Positions 11,301-18,309 of a stretch of DNA of 64,000 bases are shown here, piece after piece. The position numbers and the translations under genes were made by a program. The notes beneath the pieces are model-generated. The model was given only the letters and a program-made list of their open reading frames with translations. It did not search any database and was not told where the DNA came from. Each line of letters starts with the position of its first letter. Within the stretch, counting starts at the first letter, position 1. This DNA comes from JAITMY01 sp031553765 (GTDB lineage Bacteria; Bacteroidota; Bacteroidia; Bacteroidales; UBA932), in contig JAVBKY010000002.1 of the NCBI GenBank assembly GCA_031553765.1, forward strand, positions 248,001 through 312,000. Direction: 5' to 3'.

Positions 11301-13795
11301 ACCATGCGCGCAGGCTCCGCATTTTGCTCCATAACCTGCACCAGTAATTCAGGTTGCTCGCGCCACCACTCCGCCACATCTTGACTGGCGGCACCCGACT
11401 CCCCATCCAACGTATTAACAGAAGCAGCCTCGCTCTTATACGTAGCATTAAATTCCTCCAGCGACATACTCCTCACTTCATCGTGCTCCACGTCCAGCAC
11501 CTGCACCTCAACTCCACTACCCGTAACATCCTCCACCGAGGTTACCACGTACTTCCTACCTCCAGCATTAACTTCGTCATCCACCTGCGGCATTGTTTGC
11601 TCACTTGGGGCGACAGGATCTGTAGCAGGGGTTTCTTTCTCCTGCTTCTTCTGTTCCTCCATTCCCGCCAACACCTGATCGGCGAACTCATCCACCGTCA
11701 TATCCTCCACTATCTCCAGCTGCTCTATGGGCAGCTGCGCCTTTTCCCCAGTTATAGGATTATACACGGCAACTACGCCATCATCCGTGGACATAGAGGT
11801 TATGTTATATTGCGTGTCTGGGTTATTCTTATCCACGGCGGTAGTTACCCTACCTTCGGCGTGATTGATTAACTCCTGCTTATCGCGAAGAACATACTCG
11901 CGCCTTACGCGAAGTTGTTCCTCAGCGTTCATTTCGTTTATGCCTCCCGAAACAGGCTCCATATCCATCTGGCTAGCCCCTCTCACGGCATCATAAGCCA
12001 ACTTCGCGGACACCATACTTCCCAACGCCTCGCGTTGGCTCTTGCTATACCCACTAAGCTTAATCTTTCCGAGCGCTGCGCCCTGCAGTTCAAAGGTGGA
12101 TTGATTGAGTGCGTCGCGCACCTCATTCAGCTGCTCCTCACTCATTACACCTTGTGCGGTTTCAATAGCATCGTTGACGCGAGCACGGGCCTTACGAACC
12201 ACATGAGCACGATGCACCTCCCCCGGAGCCGTAATCATGCTCTGCCCTGCGCCAACTAGCAGGGTAACACCCAGCGTTTCCCAGTTCTTTTGCGCATCAA
12301 AGAAATCTTTCCAACTACCCTCATCGCGCGTAATAACGTTAAGCGCTTCGCCGTATTTCTCCTCGGCATACTCCCATGGACTTGCCTGCTTGCCTGCCGC
12401 ATGAAAGAATTGACGAGCAACCTGCTTGCCGCTGCGCGCATCCAACATAAACTGCTTGGCTATTCGAGGAAGTGGGAGACTCTTAGTTAGCTGCCGACCC
12501 CACGCGCTAAATACCTCTCCGGCGCGTTCGCTATGCGTTTCGATAACGCTGCCGCCAAGGCTGCTTAATACCCCTTGCTGCCCCACGCGCTCAATGCCAC
12601 CCAGTGGATCCACCTGTAACCCACCAGCCATATCTTCTCCGATGCGCTTGTATGTACTTGGCATGGCCGCAGCATCAGCCACAGCGGTAGCGGCCGACTG
12701 CACCACGCGAACGCCACCGCGCCCAATACGTCCAAGCCACCCGGCAAATGCCTTACTTTTCATCAACTTCGGCATAACGCTCATAGCCCCCTTAGCAATC
12801 CCCTTGGATGCAAGCGAGCCACCACCGGTAGCGTAGGCTAATGCCATATCTACCATGAAGGGGATGCTCTCGGCCGCTCCTTCGCCAATATTGTACGCGC
12901 CACTGGTAGTTTTATTGGAGTTTACCATATCCTGAGTGAACTTACCCACTATCAGCATCTGCTCCTCAAGCGTAAGAGAGCTAGGCTCGTACTCCAACTT
13001 TTTAAGTACATTGTCAAGGTCGTACCCAGCAAGCATATCATTGAAGCCTCCAACAAAGTCAAGTACATCAACAGGCTTTAAACCCTGCCAAACAGCACCA
13101 ATACCACCACCATCCGAAGGGGCATTAGCCCTTTTATCTGCCTTTTCGAGCAACTTTTTCGCCTGCTTTAGCGTTCGCACCTTAGCATCGGTCTGTAGGT
13201 CAGTCATACCAAGGGGTTTCGTCCCCTCCACAAAACCGCGGGCTACATGTCCCCAGTAGTCATTCTTATCAGGTGTTATTTGCGGCCGCTCTTTGTATGT
13301 TTTTTCAATCGCATCATCAATATTTTTAATAGCAGGATGAATATAATCCTTGGACAAAGACTTCATTTCCTCGTCCATCGCGCCACGCAACTCCTTGGAT
13401 TTTGCTTGGTAGGCATTCCACCTATCCTTGCCTGCGCCCCACTGTTCTCTTTCCTCATCTGTGGCAGCATAAGGGTTCACCACCGAAACGCCACCGTATG
13501 AAGGAAGAAATGACGGCTGCTTCACCTTCTTCTCCAGCGCTATCAAATCCTTGTGTTCCTCGTCCCACTTACGGGACTGCTCGCCAAGCGTCCATATCTT
13601 ATCCTGGGATTCAACTGGAGCCGCAATCTGCTCAGGTATAGAATAAGCGGCAGGAGGATTGATTTCCGTTGGTTCAACACCCCTCCTTGCTTGGCTCTTT
13701 GCCTTAGCCTCCATCATCCAAACTGGCATATCGCTCCCAGCCGTTTTTTCTTCTTGAGGTACTTCTACCTCTACTCCTAATGCCGACCAATCCAT
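2348..13795 (-). CDS. Giant phage polyvalent protein (3,815 residues): JAB, pyrophosphatase-like, two ART-like modules, zincin
   Basis: The gene is 11.4 kb and unbroken. Modules read from the sequence: Gly/Ala-rich hydrophobic stretches near residues 310-420; an InPase-like polyvalent domain near 1405-1560 with GKDGDHIDVFLG; a RadC/JAB-type metal site HNHPSGE at 1660-1666 with Asp1673; an ADP-ribosyltransferase-like module from about 2115 (VWHGSPHTFDKF); a zincin motif HEFGH at 2408-2412; a second ART-like module from about 2560 (VYHGTNQDIDRF); long coiled regions; and a C-terminal part (about 3220-3560, NPAFAAWNFGRDF) resembling large polyvalent-protein-associated domains. Such proteins are described in phages and conjugative elements as packaged, injected proteins that counter host defence. 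Its stop-to-start gap to the preceding gene is one base, so it belongs to the portal operon. Injection with DNA is inferred. Domain edges are approximate. Confidence 0.85.
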   Translation of the reverse strand: MDWSALGVEVEVPQEEKTAGSDMPVWMMEAKAKSQARRGVEPTEINPPAAYSIPEQIAAPVESQDKIWTLGEQSRKWDEEHKDLIALEKKVKQPSFLPSYGGVSVVNPYAATDEEREQWGAGKDRWNAYQAKSKELRGAMDEEMKSLSKDYIHPAIKNIDDAIEKTYKERPQITPDKNDYWGHVARGFVEGTKPLGMTDLQTDAKVRTLKQAKKLLEKADKRANAPSDGGGIGAVWQGLKPVDVLDFVGGFNDMLAGYDLDNVLKKLEYEPSSLTLEEQMLIVGKFTQDMVNSNKTTSGAYNIGEGAAESIPFMVDMALAYATGGGSLASKGIAKGAMSVMPKLMKSKAFAGWLGRIGRGGVRVVQSAATAVADAAAMPSTYKRIGEDMAGGLQVDPLGGIERVGQQGVLSSLGGSVIETHSERAGEVFSAWGRQLTKSLPLPRIAKQFMLDARSGKQVARQFFHAAGKQASPWEYAEEKYGEALNVITRDEGSWKDFFDAQKNWETLGVTLLVGAGQSMITAPGEVHRAHVVRKARARVNDAIETAQGVMSEEQLNEVRDALNQSTFELQGAALGKIKLSGYSKSQREALGSMVSAKLAYDAVRGASQMDMEPVSGGINEMNAEEQLRVRREYVLRDKQELINHAEGRVTTAVDKNNPDTQYNITSMSTDDGVVAVYNPITGEKAQLPIEQLEIVEDMTVDEFADQVLAGMEEQKKQEKETPATDPVAPSEQTMPQVDDEVNAGGRKYVVTSVEDVTGSGVEVQVLDVEHDEVRSMSLEEFNATYKSEAASVNTLDGESGAASQDVAEWWREQPELLVQVMEQNAEPARMVELTPETWEAEFGGEDGAVKTPLGDVKMGDNQYYKIVKNGRQKEFGMIKPTLTNPDVIIEVPSESKDGNTERGSSYLFVKTFRYGNETVKFFTSVTVSKGGMEVVISNHIESLPRMRGFLKNGNLLYQRADMVPGADASSPTSTGQATEADSDAGTSENKDTTISPESQDVALKSVPKDAKGNYLFEQVEPGVAAEAIKALVGDNAMVMVKAAQAAAERSARKLVDEHGQQRMTGDMNKDIANQVKTEQVKAKVQFWSNVYGELAREAEESAIFSQEEQVRKGTTFTKRLNTVEANTPVSIRDVILRQIAHGVKFVWEDTHDNRGIGGELFGKPSAEERKERASLLSKDGISIDRLAEHIYSMQEANDAGVREIPDFGMDVNDIRSEVIDVLHGVKSASEALTKSEELQAQSSNSVDAKTQEVAVNAMVAELDKIPDTLVELLYQKEVDAQDLTLDALEQFVNENVGEFEGFPYDNEQYVEIKTFLENARKQQSEQQEAIARRVQEELSGAYSGERGAYYGEEGFGGDTSQAVSSEVDAEVAERMELDPDKAANAEIAKAEQRVDVNPTEAQKEAGNYQKGHVVVNGLEITIEQPKGSVRSGVDENGRAWSTTMNNTYGYFKGTKGKDGDHIDVFLGDKPSSRYVFVVDQVSPDTGEFDEHKVMLGFETADEARTAYLSNYEQGWNGLGAITTVELEDFRGWVESDTRRVKPFADYKQVQDAVNEISQLKNTLGKLKPGETAHMERVFSEKHHFGFCGTERVETLDDVACIFNKLEDAAVENSFMVLVKDGRAIVLHLGIGDFNAVVVNFPAAIEGVKRVSPDQIYFVHNHPSGEIFASKEDKRMHEKLVRAFGDKVQPSVIINLKTGRYGVYEGGYSDEHVSGSSETDTPIPVYAFDKVAFAKEYNPRSLSQIKQGGDVAEFISSQRLGDRDKLSYLVLDRQCRVVGNFFTDAVEIVADNVDALAEDMASHAITYGGVSVIPFGRLSYEGGIPRKLSTLVQAKSGDSVKVLDVLNVGSGTYESALDSGAMEGEVAYSPTEKERSRTNAHNDKFNTELQQQMDGTLPKGHVYQLGKSSDILQSAGIPALPIELQASRLSDKSMQENHPFNLSEVSDLPQAIQSPLAVFDSATKDGSFVILTEILHGDKNYIVAIEANRKVGKIEVNSVRSVHYRNSNSHIANWINDGLVRYVNKQKMSEWFSKQRYNSADVKGRFTRATKIIQNFENPTVDRQISDKKFKPISKEVFGALVERLKETGLAKDVVTDRAKMEEFLSTFDKKHGTRFLSVWHGSPHTFDKFLMSKMDTGEGNQSYGAGLYFTSKRKIAEEYAERLSDTQYELRYKGKPASDIEKAAHNMFSIHGAQSVEEAIEQAKEARGSFKGDAEVEKIYDGIIGVLSNSKMSDFSEERVPTGSLYKVKIHEGKDVERLDFIRWDKEITRSQLNKIELALKKQYPNFDWENAGLDLHDMIEATGEEVYRAISNYLEDFSDSKQEADKLSSDLLLKGGIDGIQYPSEYQSRGSHEDSFNYVVFDESAIEIEERIQFMRTPMGEVYGFVTADGVVYLDPEKVNANTPIHEFGHLWNGFVKKNNPELYARGAQLIKDSSYWKKVNSNPAYAKLSEEQKVDEALAWAIGDKGELTVGNAQSASSSIKEWLSKLWEWIGGKLGIRNLSSEQIQGLTLEQFAEGAVADLLNGEKIEKAINSNNFEKWFGDWKNNPSSASRVIDDSGNPKVVYHGTNQDIDRFRNDRLGQNTGAMSATAFFFTENAIEAEEYANMSARKQVSNSIEREENAERLLREIEKAYSRGNFDLAEKLELELEESEREAMTGEERGASILPVFLNIRNPMVVDMNHGSDLVYLADKIEEAKEKGYDGLKLENVFDPVDNRSDLFSTTQWVAFEATQVKSATGNTGEFNSENADIRYQSEEQKQFSDVTNQRAKEAKIAYDAKKKEVAQKSVDAMLGRGEGVSEADMSELDDLSNETQPMFQVVQEVNNVVEESSGKLKSWAKDVHHRMIDSDVFVKDLQELVQKLGGKVGEAEDVYNEINRSMGIVTYRAEHFEKNEWEQLSKALKAIVEKTKNAGVVDGEGVAITPYRALTLYMQAKDMVEGKEFGLPDRGYAGFLDAMGRSAEAYIGEYEALIGNMADELWNATRAATHFALDCMYAGDLITAKERAEYKRRMYYVPQRGWEKRAEEEEGGEATHYLKDFKGAYHHDPFNKVTKRAKGRKSLAEDPLPFIESMAHSAIVAAEKNLYKQRALNLVRKNLELGREQKLFNLNETWLVNAGVNDATGEVDWKEVFEKPNQELIAKGVEIEKEITEQKKLLAYHSRKKNMEKVNAIAKKIEDLERQIPVRRNVAHGLILQRTKTEEQQHYVEVYEDGVRYKVFFNDERVSNAINKADIGHNSTMLFNVIGKTNRYLASVLTQYNPAFAAWNFGRDFGFANLTNLADKGVVYTMRFNKNVVTSQAAIMRYLVGKPNYNKLEDVQLRSFFENGAATGFTYLKDLDQLGRDIKRMAAPSAWDIIAHGKYNPVNFTKNLFAAITEGSELTSRFATFRTTLEVGGTERQAAIDAKNCTVNFNRKGTQSPMWNSAFMFFNATVQGGMRGLEITRKNKGKIAAMSTGLFVMGYINTLLTMDGDDDDKKWTEFDRRQNAILFGVKVPLPHYFRAIWAWGVEAALASSGRKSVGNAIFDSLQLSTSELLPNAVNPLAYVDWSDKHNSPTITMDGAVRNAIPSILLPAVEVAMLNKDFAGRSIYREPMRDKERIPHAFWGKKNTAGWAQVVSNAALKLGGGNTDVEDTRIGSTDKFVSPALDNLLLSPGVIEHLVTSYTGGVGKFFSDVSKAAENVWQGEPIDPANIPVYNRMVKEYNEDKYFERQYYSLLNWAQDYEHSIKANQKAMVGRDGKKNETAVENYRKLTMSQRNGINLRMQGVATLVKKMDEITDQMSNGDSNEAALRKQRKEFMKQAEGLRKELEGIKE

Positions 13796-13796
13796 A

Positions 13797-14996
13797 TTAC
13801 TTCAAATTGATACTGTTCGTAATTGACAAAACCTGTTCATCGGTAAGATTGTTATCATACAGCAATGCTGCAATCTTACCACGCTTCACATCGGGGGCAT
13901 CCTTTGACACAACAATGCCCTCTATGGCCTGCGCTGTTTGGCTACTAATCTTGATTTTAGCAGTCCTCGCGGGTTGCTGCACCGGAGATTGCCACAACGG
14001 ACCTGCTCCTTGCGGATCTTTAGGGCGCGCAAGCATTGGAGGAGGCAACTCCCCCTTCAGCTGCTGTATGTAAGGCACGTATTTGTCCTTGTGCCGGTTT
14101 ACCAAGGTTAGCAATGCAGTCTTCGCCGTCCCATTCCCAAATGCTGACATCATAGCCTGCGTATCACTCTCACTAATGGCAGCATCAGCCACCATGGCGC
14201 TATAAATATTGTACGCTTCGCCCTCCGTGAGGTTGTAGCGTTTTTGACCGCCATTAACATTGAGAACGAGATCTGTGTAAGGCTTCCCGCTACCCTTCAT
14301 CTTATCCAACTCCGTTTTAGCAGCAATTTTATCTTTTTGCAACCCCTCCATTGCTCTATGGGTTCTCTCTGTTTCCCCAAGCACCTTCGCCTTATACGCC
14401 ATATCATCAGCATGCTTCTTCTCCTCCCACGCTAATTGCGCTGCCCGTTGCTCCGCAGCAATCTTAGCCTTATCATCCAAGGCCTTTCGCGCATCAGCCT
14501 TTTCGCGTAAGTGCATAGCCAGCTGCGCCATTTGGTTGTCATACTGCTTACCGTCGGCCTTATATTGAGCATCCACCTGGTCCTTCTTCTTGTCAATTTC
14601 GTCGGTGTACTTACCCACGTTACGCGAAGCGACCACACCACCAGCGGCATGCTGTCCCATATCCACCAGCGAGCCGAAGCCCTGGAGCAGCAGCTGCATA
14701 TTGCGCTGCTTGCGCAACCTCTCCTCTTGAGCGAAGTCGCGTTGTGGCTCACGGTAATACTGCTTGAACTCATCAAAATCCTTGCGCCAGTCGTAAGGAT
14801 TTTCAGCGGCAGTTGTCGCTACTTCACTCGACGCAGCAGGGACTACCTCGACCGGTTGTGGTTGAGCAGGCTTCGCGACAGGCACAGCCGGGACTTCGGC
14901 TTGCACCCGTGCCGGCTCTCCCGCGTACTGCGTTTCCCTTGCCCATGTGTCAGCGCCATCATCGTCGCCATCAAAGAGCTTATTGTACGTATCCAT
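13797..14996 (-). CDS. Probable internal virion (ejection) protein, coiled-coil
   Basis: A 399-residue protein with no named family that I recognise. The N-terminal ~70 residues are acidic and then Pro/Ala-rich, followed by an amphipathic Gly-rich segment (LLLQGFGSLVDMGQHAAGG near 103-121). A long highly charged coiled coil runs at about 130-240, and a globular C-terminal region follows. The ATG abuts the portal stop codon directly, and the stop is one base from the giant protein's start, so the genes are co-translated. In short-tailed phages, genes in this place encode proteins ejected with the DNA. The order here (membrane-segment protein, portal, coiled-coil protein, giant protein) fits that. 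Confidence 0.65.
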   Translation of the reverse strand: MDTYNKLFDGDDDGADTWARETQYAGEPARVQAEVPAVPVAKPAQPQPVEVVPAASSEVATTAAENPYDWRKDFDEFKQYYREPQRDFAQEERLRKQRNMQLLLQGFGSLVDMGQHAAGGVVASRNVGKYTDEIDKKKDQVDAQYKADGKQYDNQMAQLAMHLREKADARKALDDKAKIAAEQRAAQLAWEEKKHADDMAYKAKVLGETERTHRAMEGLQKDKIAAKTELDKMKGSGKPYTDLVLNVNGGQKRYNLTEGEAYNIYSAMVADAAISESDTQAMMSAFGNGTAKTALLTLVNRHKDKYVPYIQQLKGELPPPMLARPKDPQGAGPLWQSPVQQPARTAKIKISSQTAQAIEGIVVSKDAPDVKRGKIAALLYDNNLTDEQVLSITNSINLK

Positions 14997-16967
14997 TTAC
15001 TGTTGTCCTCCTATCATTTGCATAAATTGCGGATTTGCTTGTGCGGCCTGCTCCATCAGTTCGGGCGTCATGCCGGCAGGAGCCGCACCCTGAGCCATTT
15101 GCTGCTGCGACTGCTCCATAACCTGAAGCAACTCCTTCGCGTATGGCATTGTGCTTACCTTGAGATAGTCGGCAAACTGCAGGAAGCCCTTCATCACGTA
15201 ATCGCGGAGTGTCTCCTCCATAACAAGACGGTACGCGGGAGTATCATTACCCTGCACAACCGCCACATCCGAGTCTAAGTCCTTCACCGGGGTTGGGTCG
15301 TATATGGTATTCCGGCTTCCCTGAGTTCCCATAGTAACCAGCGGCCTGCGGTCTGTGTAGTATTGTCGTATTAGCTTTAACGCCTTACGGTCGCGCATCT
15401 CCCTGAAGCTGGAAAAGCTCATCATCAGGTCTAGCGTGTTAATAGACGCGTTGGCCGTTTCTTGCTCATACAGCTTTCCCGAAGTGCTACTGTTGGGCGA
15501 CTTGCCCTGTATGGCTCCGTGAACTCCGCTCACGTCATTCATTAGCTGCATCTGCAGCGCTAATAACTCTTTTACCCCTATATTAGTGGAGTTGCTCGCT
15601 ATTTGCTGTGGTGCAGAAACGCCTTGTTTTTCCTTGTAAATAATGTATCCGTTGACGCGCTCTAGCTCGTCCACATACTCCTTGGGTTCATAGCCATCGG
15701 GGATGGCTCCCTCAGGGATAAGCCAAGTACCCTTGGCCGAGTGGCGTATAATAAGATCCATCAGTAGCATGTTACGGTTAATAGCACGCTGCTGGTCTAT
15801 AGGATTCTTCATGTAGCCATACACCTCTCCATCTATTAGCGGGTGCAGCTTAAGTGCATACGGGTGACTTTGATGCATGTAGGGGCTTTCTCCAGCCCAT
15901 AGACAATCACCGTTAGGCGTTAGCATCTTACAGTACCAACTCAACTCATTGCGCCACTTATATTCAATAAGTGCAACCTCATCCTCGGCTATTCCCGCCT
16001 GGGCTGCCTGCTCTATACGCTGCTGGTTGATTTCTTTTAATCGCGCCTCCTTCATATCCGTAAACCCACGCTCGCCACGCATTGGATCGTAGGCAAAAAG
16101 CTTCCACGACTTAGCCAAGTACCATATCTCTATCACGCGGCAAAGCGACGGGCTGCTCGGTATTAAGAAGTTTAGCCCATCCACATTTTTCTTTGTCAGC
16201 GCGCTGGCGTAGCCGCTATCCGCACTAAGTGTCCGATACCACTCCCTCACGCGTTCCTCGTCCGCCTTGGTCTTACAGATAACGCTATTGCTTAGCAACT
16301 CCTCTAACGGTATATCTATGAGCTCCCCTATGAAGTTGATGTCGCTACCCCTGACGTCCGTCACGTCTGGGTTAAAAAACAGTCGAGGTGGAGTAACATT
16401 GGTAAATACCACATCGTAAGTGTCCCTTTCTCGTATATAGTCGTAGCGTAACTTCTGCAGAGCGCAACCACTAATCAAATACTCCCTAAAAGTACTGGCA
16501 TCAAGTTCTCCACCCATATTAGCAGCATGAGCACTCATCAACGCATTATTGAGCATCTCCTCCTCCTGAACCCGATCCTTGGCTCTCACCACCACAAGGC
16601 TTTTGGTAGGGTTACTGCGATATTGCCCCACAAGGTTGTTGAGCTGCTGCGCAAGCAGATTTTGCTTGAGCGGGAAGCCCCCTTGCTGCCGTATGTACTC
16701 CTCCTCTGTTATGTATCCATGTCCATTAGGGTTTGGCATTAGTTCTCCCCACTGCTCCCCCAGCACCCAATTCCGCGTATTGCGTCTATCGCGCCTAAAG
16801 TTGGATAGCCCATCCCAGTACGTTTGGGCAATGCGGAGCAGCTTTGCATTATCAACCCTATCGCTGTCCGTATTGAAAGCATTAAGCCCACACGAAGTCT
16901 GTCGCGTGGGCCGAAGCTGCTTTCGAGGCATAATTTGGCTTTTCTTAAATATTTTAACCCCTGCCAT
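14997..16967 (-). CDS. Phage portal protein, P22-like
   Basis: The 656-residue product has the size and sequence character of P22-type portals of short-tailed phages, the ring at the capsid vertex through which DNA is packaged and ejected. Visible features: an early segment with YWDGLSNFRRDRRNTRNW; a QNLLAQQLNNLVGQYRSNPTK stretch near 100-120; a central wing region with many aromatic residues; a conserved NPIDQQRAINRN helix; and a Gln/Met-rich C-terminal tail (QSQQQMAQG, AGMTPELMEQ), possibly a barrel-like extension. It lies 24 bases after the membrane-segment protein and abuts the next gene. The portal call rests on overall resemblance and context. Confidence 0.8.
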   Translation of the reverse strand: MAGVKIFKKSQIMPRKQLRPTRQTSCGLNAFNTDSDRVDNAKLLRIAQTYWDGLSNFRRDRRNTRNWVLGEQWGELMPNPNGHGYITEEEYIRQQGGFPLKQNLLAQQLNNLVGQYRSNPTKSLVVVRAKDRVQEEEMLNNALMSAHAANMGGELDASTFREYLISGCALQKLRYDYIRERDTYDVVFTNVTPPRLFFNPDVTDVRGSDINFIGELIDIPLEELLSNSVICKTKADEERVREWYRTLSADSGYASALTKKNVDGLNFLIPSSPSLCRVIEIWYLAKSWKLFAYDPMRGERGFTDMKEARLKEINQQRIEQAAQAGIAEDEVALIEYKWRNELSWYCKMLTPNGDCLWAGESPYMHQSHPYALKLHPLIDGEVYGYMKNPIDQQRAINRNMLLMDLIIRHSAKGTWLIPEGAIPDGYEPKEYVDELERVNGYIIYKEKQGVSAPQQIASNSTNIGVKELLALQMQLMNDVSGVHGAIQGKSPNSSTSGKLYEQETANASINTLDLMMSFSSFREMRDRKALKLIRQYYTDRRPLVTMGTQGSRNTIYDPTPVKDLDSDVAVVQGNDTPAYRLVMEETLRDYVMKGFLQFADYLKVSTMPYAKELLQVMEQSQQQMAQGAAPAGMTPELMEQAAQANPQFMQMIGGQQ

Positions 16968-16991
16968 TATATTTTATTTTTTATCCGCTGA

Positions 16992-17843
16992 TTAACTCCA
17001 CCCGGAAGCAACATGATTACGCAACTTCTCCGGAGGGGTAGTAGGTATAGAGTTACCTGCAAGAGCGCTAACACCAGCACTCTTTGAAGCTATTTTCGCT
17101 GGAACATCCAAAGTCTTATTTGTCCCGCCACCTTGCATACCCATAATGGCGCTACCGCCCAGCTGGAGACCATTGCCTATCATTGCGGTTCCGCTGGCGG
17201 CGCGTTCCTGCTCCATTCCCATTTGCTGAGAGGCCAGCCCTGACTCTTGCGCCGAAAACCCCTGCTTACCATTCCAATACTGGCTATTGAGCGCCCTCTT
17301 GTAGTCGGTTGCTTTGGCTGTAATTCCGCGCACCATGTTTGTCCACGCCTTTTGACTTTCTCCGCGCTGCGCCACCCTTGCCTCATCGCTAGCACCCGTC
17401 ATCGCTGCGCGCGAGTCGGCTTTTTTATTTTCATCATCCAAGTATTCACGAGCAGTAGCCTGCGCGGCCTTAGCCTCCTCCGTTTCCATGGGATTTTGGT
17501 AATACTCCCTGTCATACCACGCCTGATGCTCCCTTTTCTCTTGGGCTAAGCGAGCGCGCTCCTCCTTTAGCAACTTTTCCTGCTCTTTTTTGGCATTAAC
17601 ATTACTTATTGCCCCACCAATCATGCTTGCTGCACTCAAGGCAAGCATAGCTACAGGAACCCATGCTTGCTGCACACCATCGGCAGGCGAGGAAACAAAT
17701 AGCATATCCACCAGAGCGCAGCCCGCAAAAAAAATCAGCCCGCCTATTATTTCTTTCGCTTCATTAATCCACTTCTTCTTCATAGCTGTATTCTTTACAA
17801 TGCTCCCAAAGATAGATTTGCAGCGTTTAAAAAGTTGAGCCAT
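16992..17843 (-). CDS. Probable internal virion protein with membrane segments
   Basis: A 283-residue protein with two hydrophobic segments, about residues 32-50 (IIGGLIFFAGCALVDMLFV) and 61-80 (WVPVAMLALSAASMIGGAIS). A long charged helical region (KEQEKLLKEERARLAQEKRE) and a Gly/Met/Gln-rich C-terminal half (GLASQQMGMEQERAASG) follow. A later ATG would remove 20 residues. It is the first gene of the minus-strand late operon, before the portal. The plan resembles the small membrane-inserting ejection protein of podoviruses (the gp14 role in T7). That role is inferred from position and composition. Confidence 0.6.
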   Translation of the reverse strand: MAQLFKRCKSIFGSIVKNTAMKKKWINEAKEIIGGLIFFAGCALVDMLFVSSPADGVQQAWVPVAMLALSAASMIGGAISNVNAKKEQEKLLKEERARLAQEKREHQAWYDREYYQNPMETEEAKAAQATAREYLDDENKKADSRAAMTGASDEARVAQRGESQKAWTNMVRGITAKATDYKRALNSQYWNGKQGFSAQESGLASQQMGMEQERAASGTAMIGNGLQLGGSAIMGMQGGGTNKTLDVPAKIASKSAGVSALAGNSIPTTPPEKLRNHVASGWS

Positions 17844-17959
17844 TTTCTCCGAATTTCCGCGCGCGCATTAATTCTGTTCAAATGGCTCACTCATTAAGTA
17901 AAATAGCCCCGCTTTTTAAATTCAAAGCATATTACTTTGCATCATATCTTAGAATAGTC
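17844..17959. promoter_or_regulatory. Divergent promoter gap between the portal operon and the terS-tail genes
   Basis: The gap separates two divergent late transcription units, so it should hold promoters for both. It is AT-rich on its right side. I do not see a clean TTTG / TAnnTTTG pair on either strand, so a phage-specific or activator-dependent promoter is possible. Confidence 0.35.
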
Positions 17960-18274
17960 ATGGCTAAAGGGAGCACCAATAATCCGGGCGGACGCCCCAA
18001 GGGGAGTAAAAATAAGTTGGGGGCTGAAACGCGCTCGCTTATAGAAAAAATTGTCAATGAAAAGTTAAACCTTGAAGCATTCAATGAATTGTGGGGCGAT
18101 CTAGAACCGGACAAGCAAGCCTCAACGCTACTTGGTCTCATCAAGTATATTATAGCCCCCGTAGCATCCACCGAGGAGGAGGAGAGCCCAGCGGCAAAAA
18201 ACGGCAACAGCTACTACAACTCCCTCAACGCGCTTGCGCGAAAAAAAGAAAGAGCCAAGCAAAACGATAACTGA
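17960..18274 (+). CDS. Probable terminase small subunit-like DNA-binding protein
   Basis: From ATG 17960 the product is 104 residues. A longer start at 17882 would add 26 hydrophobic and basic residues that look like leader. The N-terminus carries GGRPKGSKNK, a basic motif shared by a broad set of small phage proteins next to or acting as small terminase subunits. A helical middle (TRSLIEKIVNEKLNLEAF) and an acidic-then-basic tail follow. It lies 35 bases before the tail gene on the same strand. No large terminase gene follows in this window, so the packaging role is a family-level guess. Confidence 0.55.
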   Translation: MAKGSTNNPGGRPKGSKNKLGAETRSLIEKIVNEKLNLEAFNELWGDLEPDKQASTLLGLIKYIIAPVASTEEEESPAAKNGNSYYNSLNALARKKERAKQNDN

Positions 18275-18309
18275 TTGACTTTCAATTAAAAACTTGTAAA
18301 ATACAGGAT

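Noticed and set aside
14511..15278. Plus-strand 255-codon open frame across the coiled-coil and portal genes
   Set aside because: It lies antisense to two well-supported phage genes, has a low-complexity His/Leu composition and no motif.
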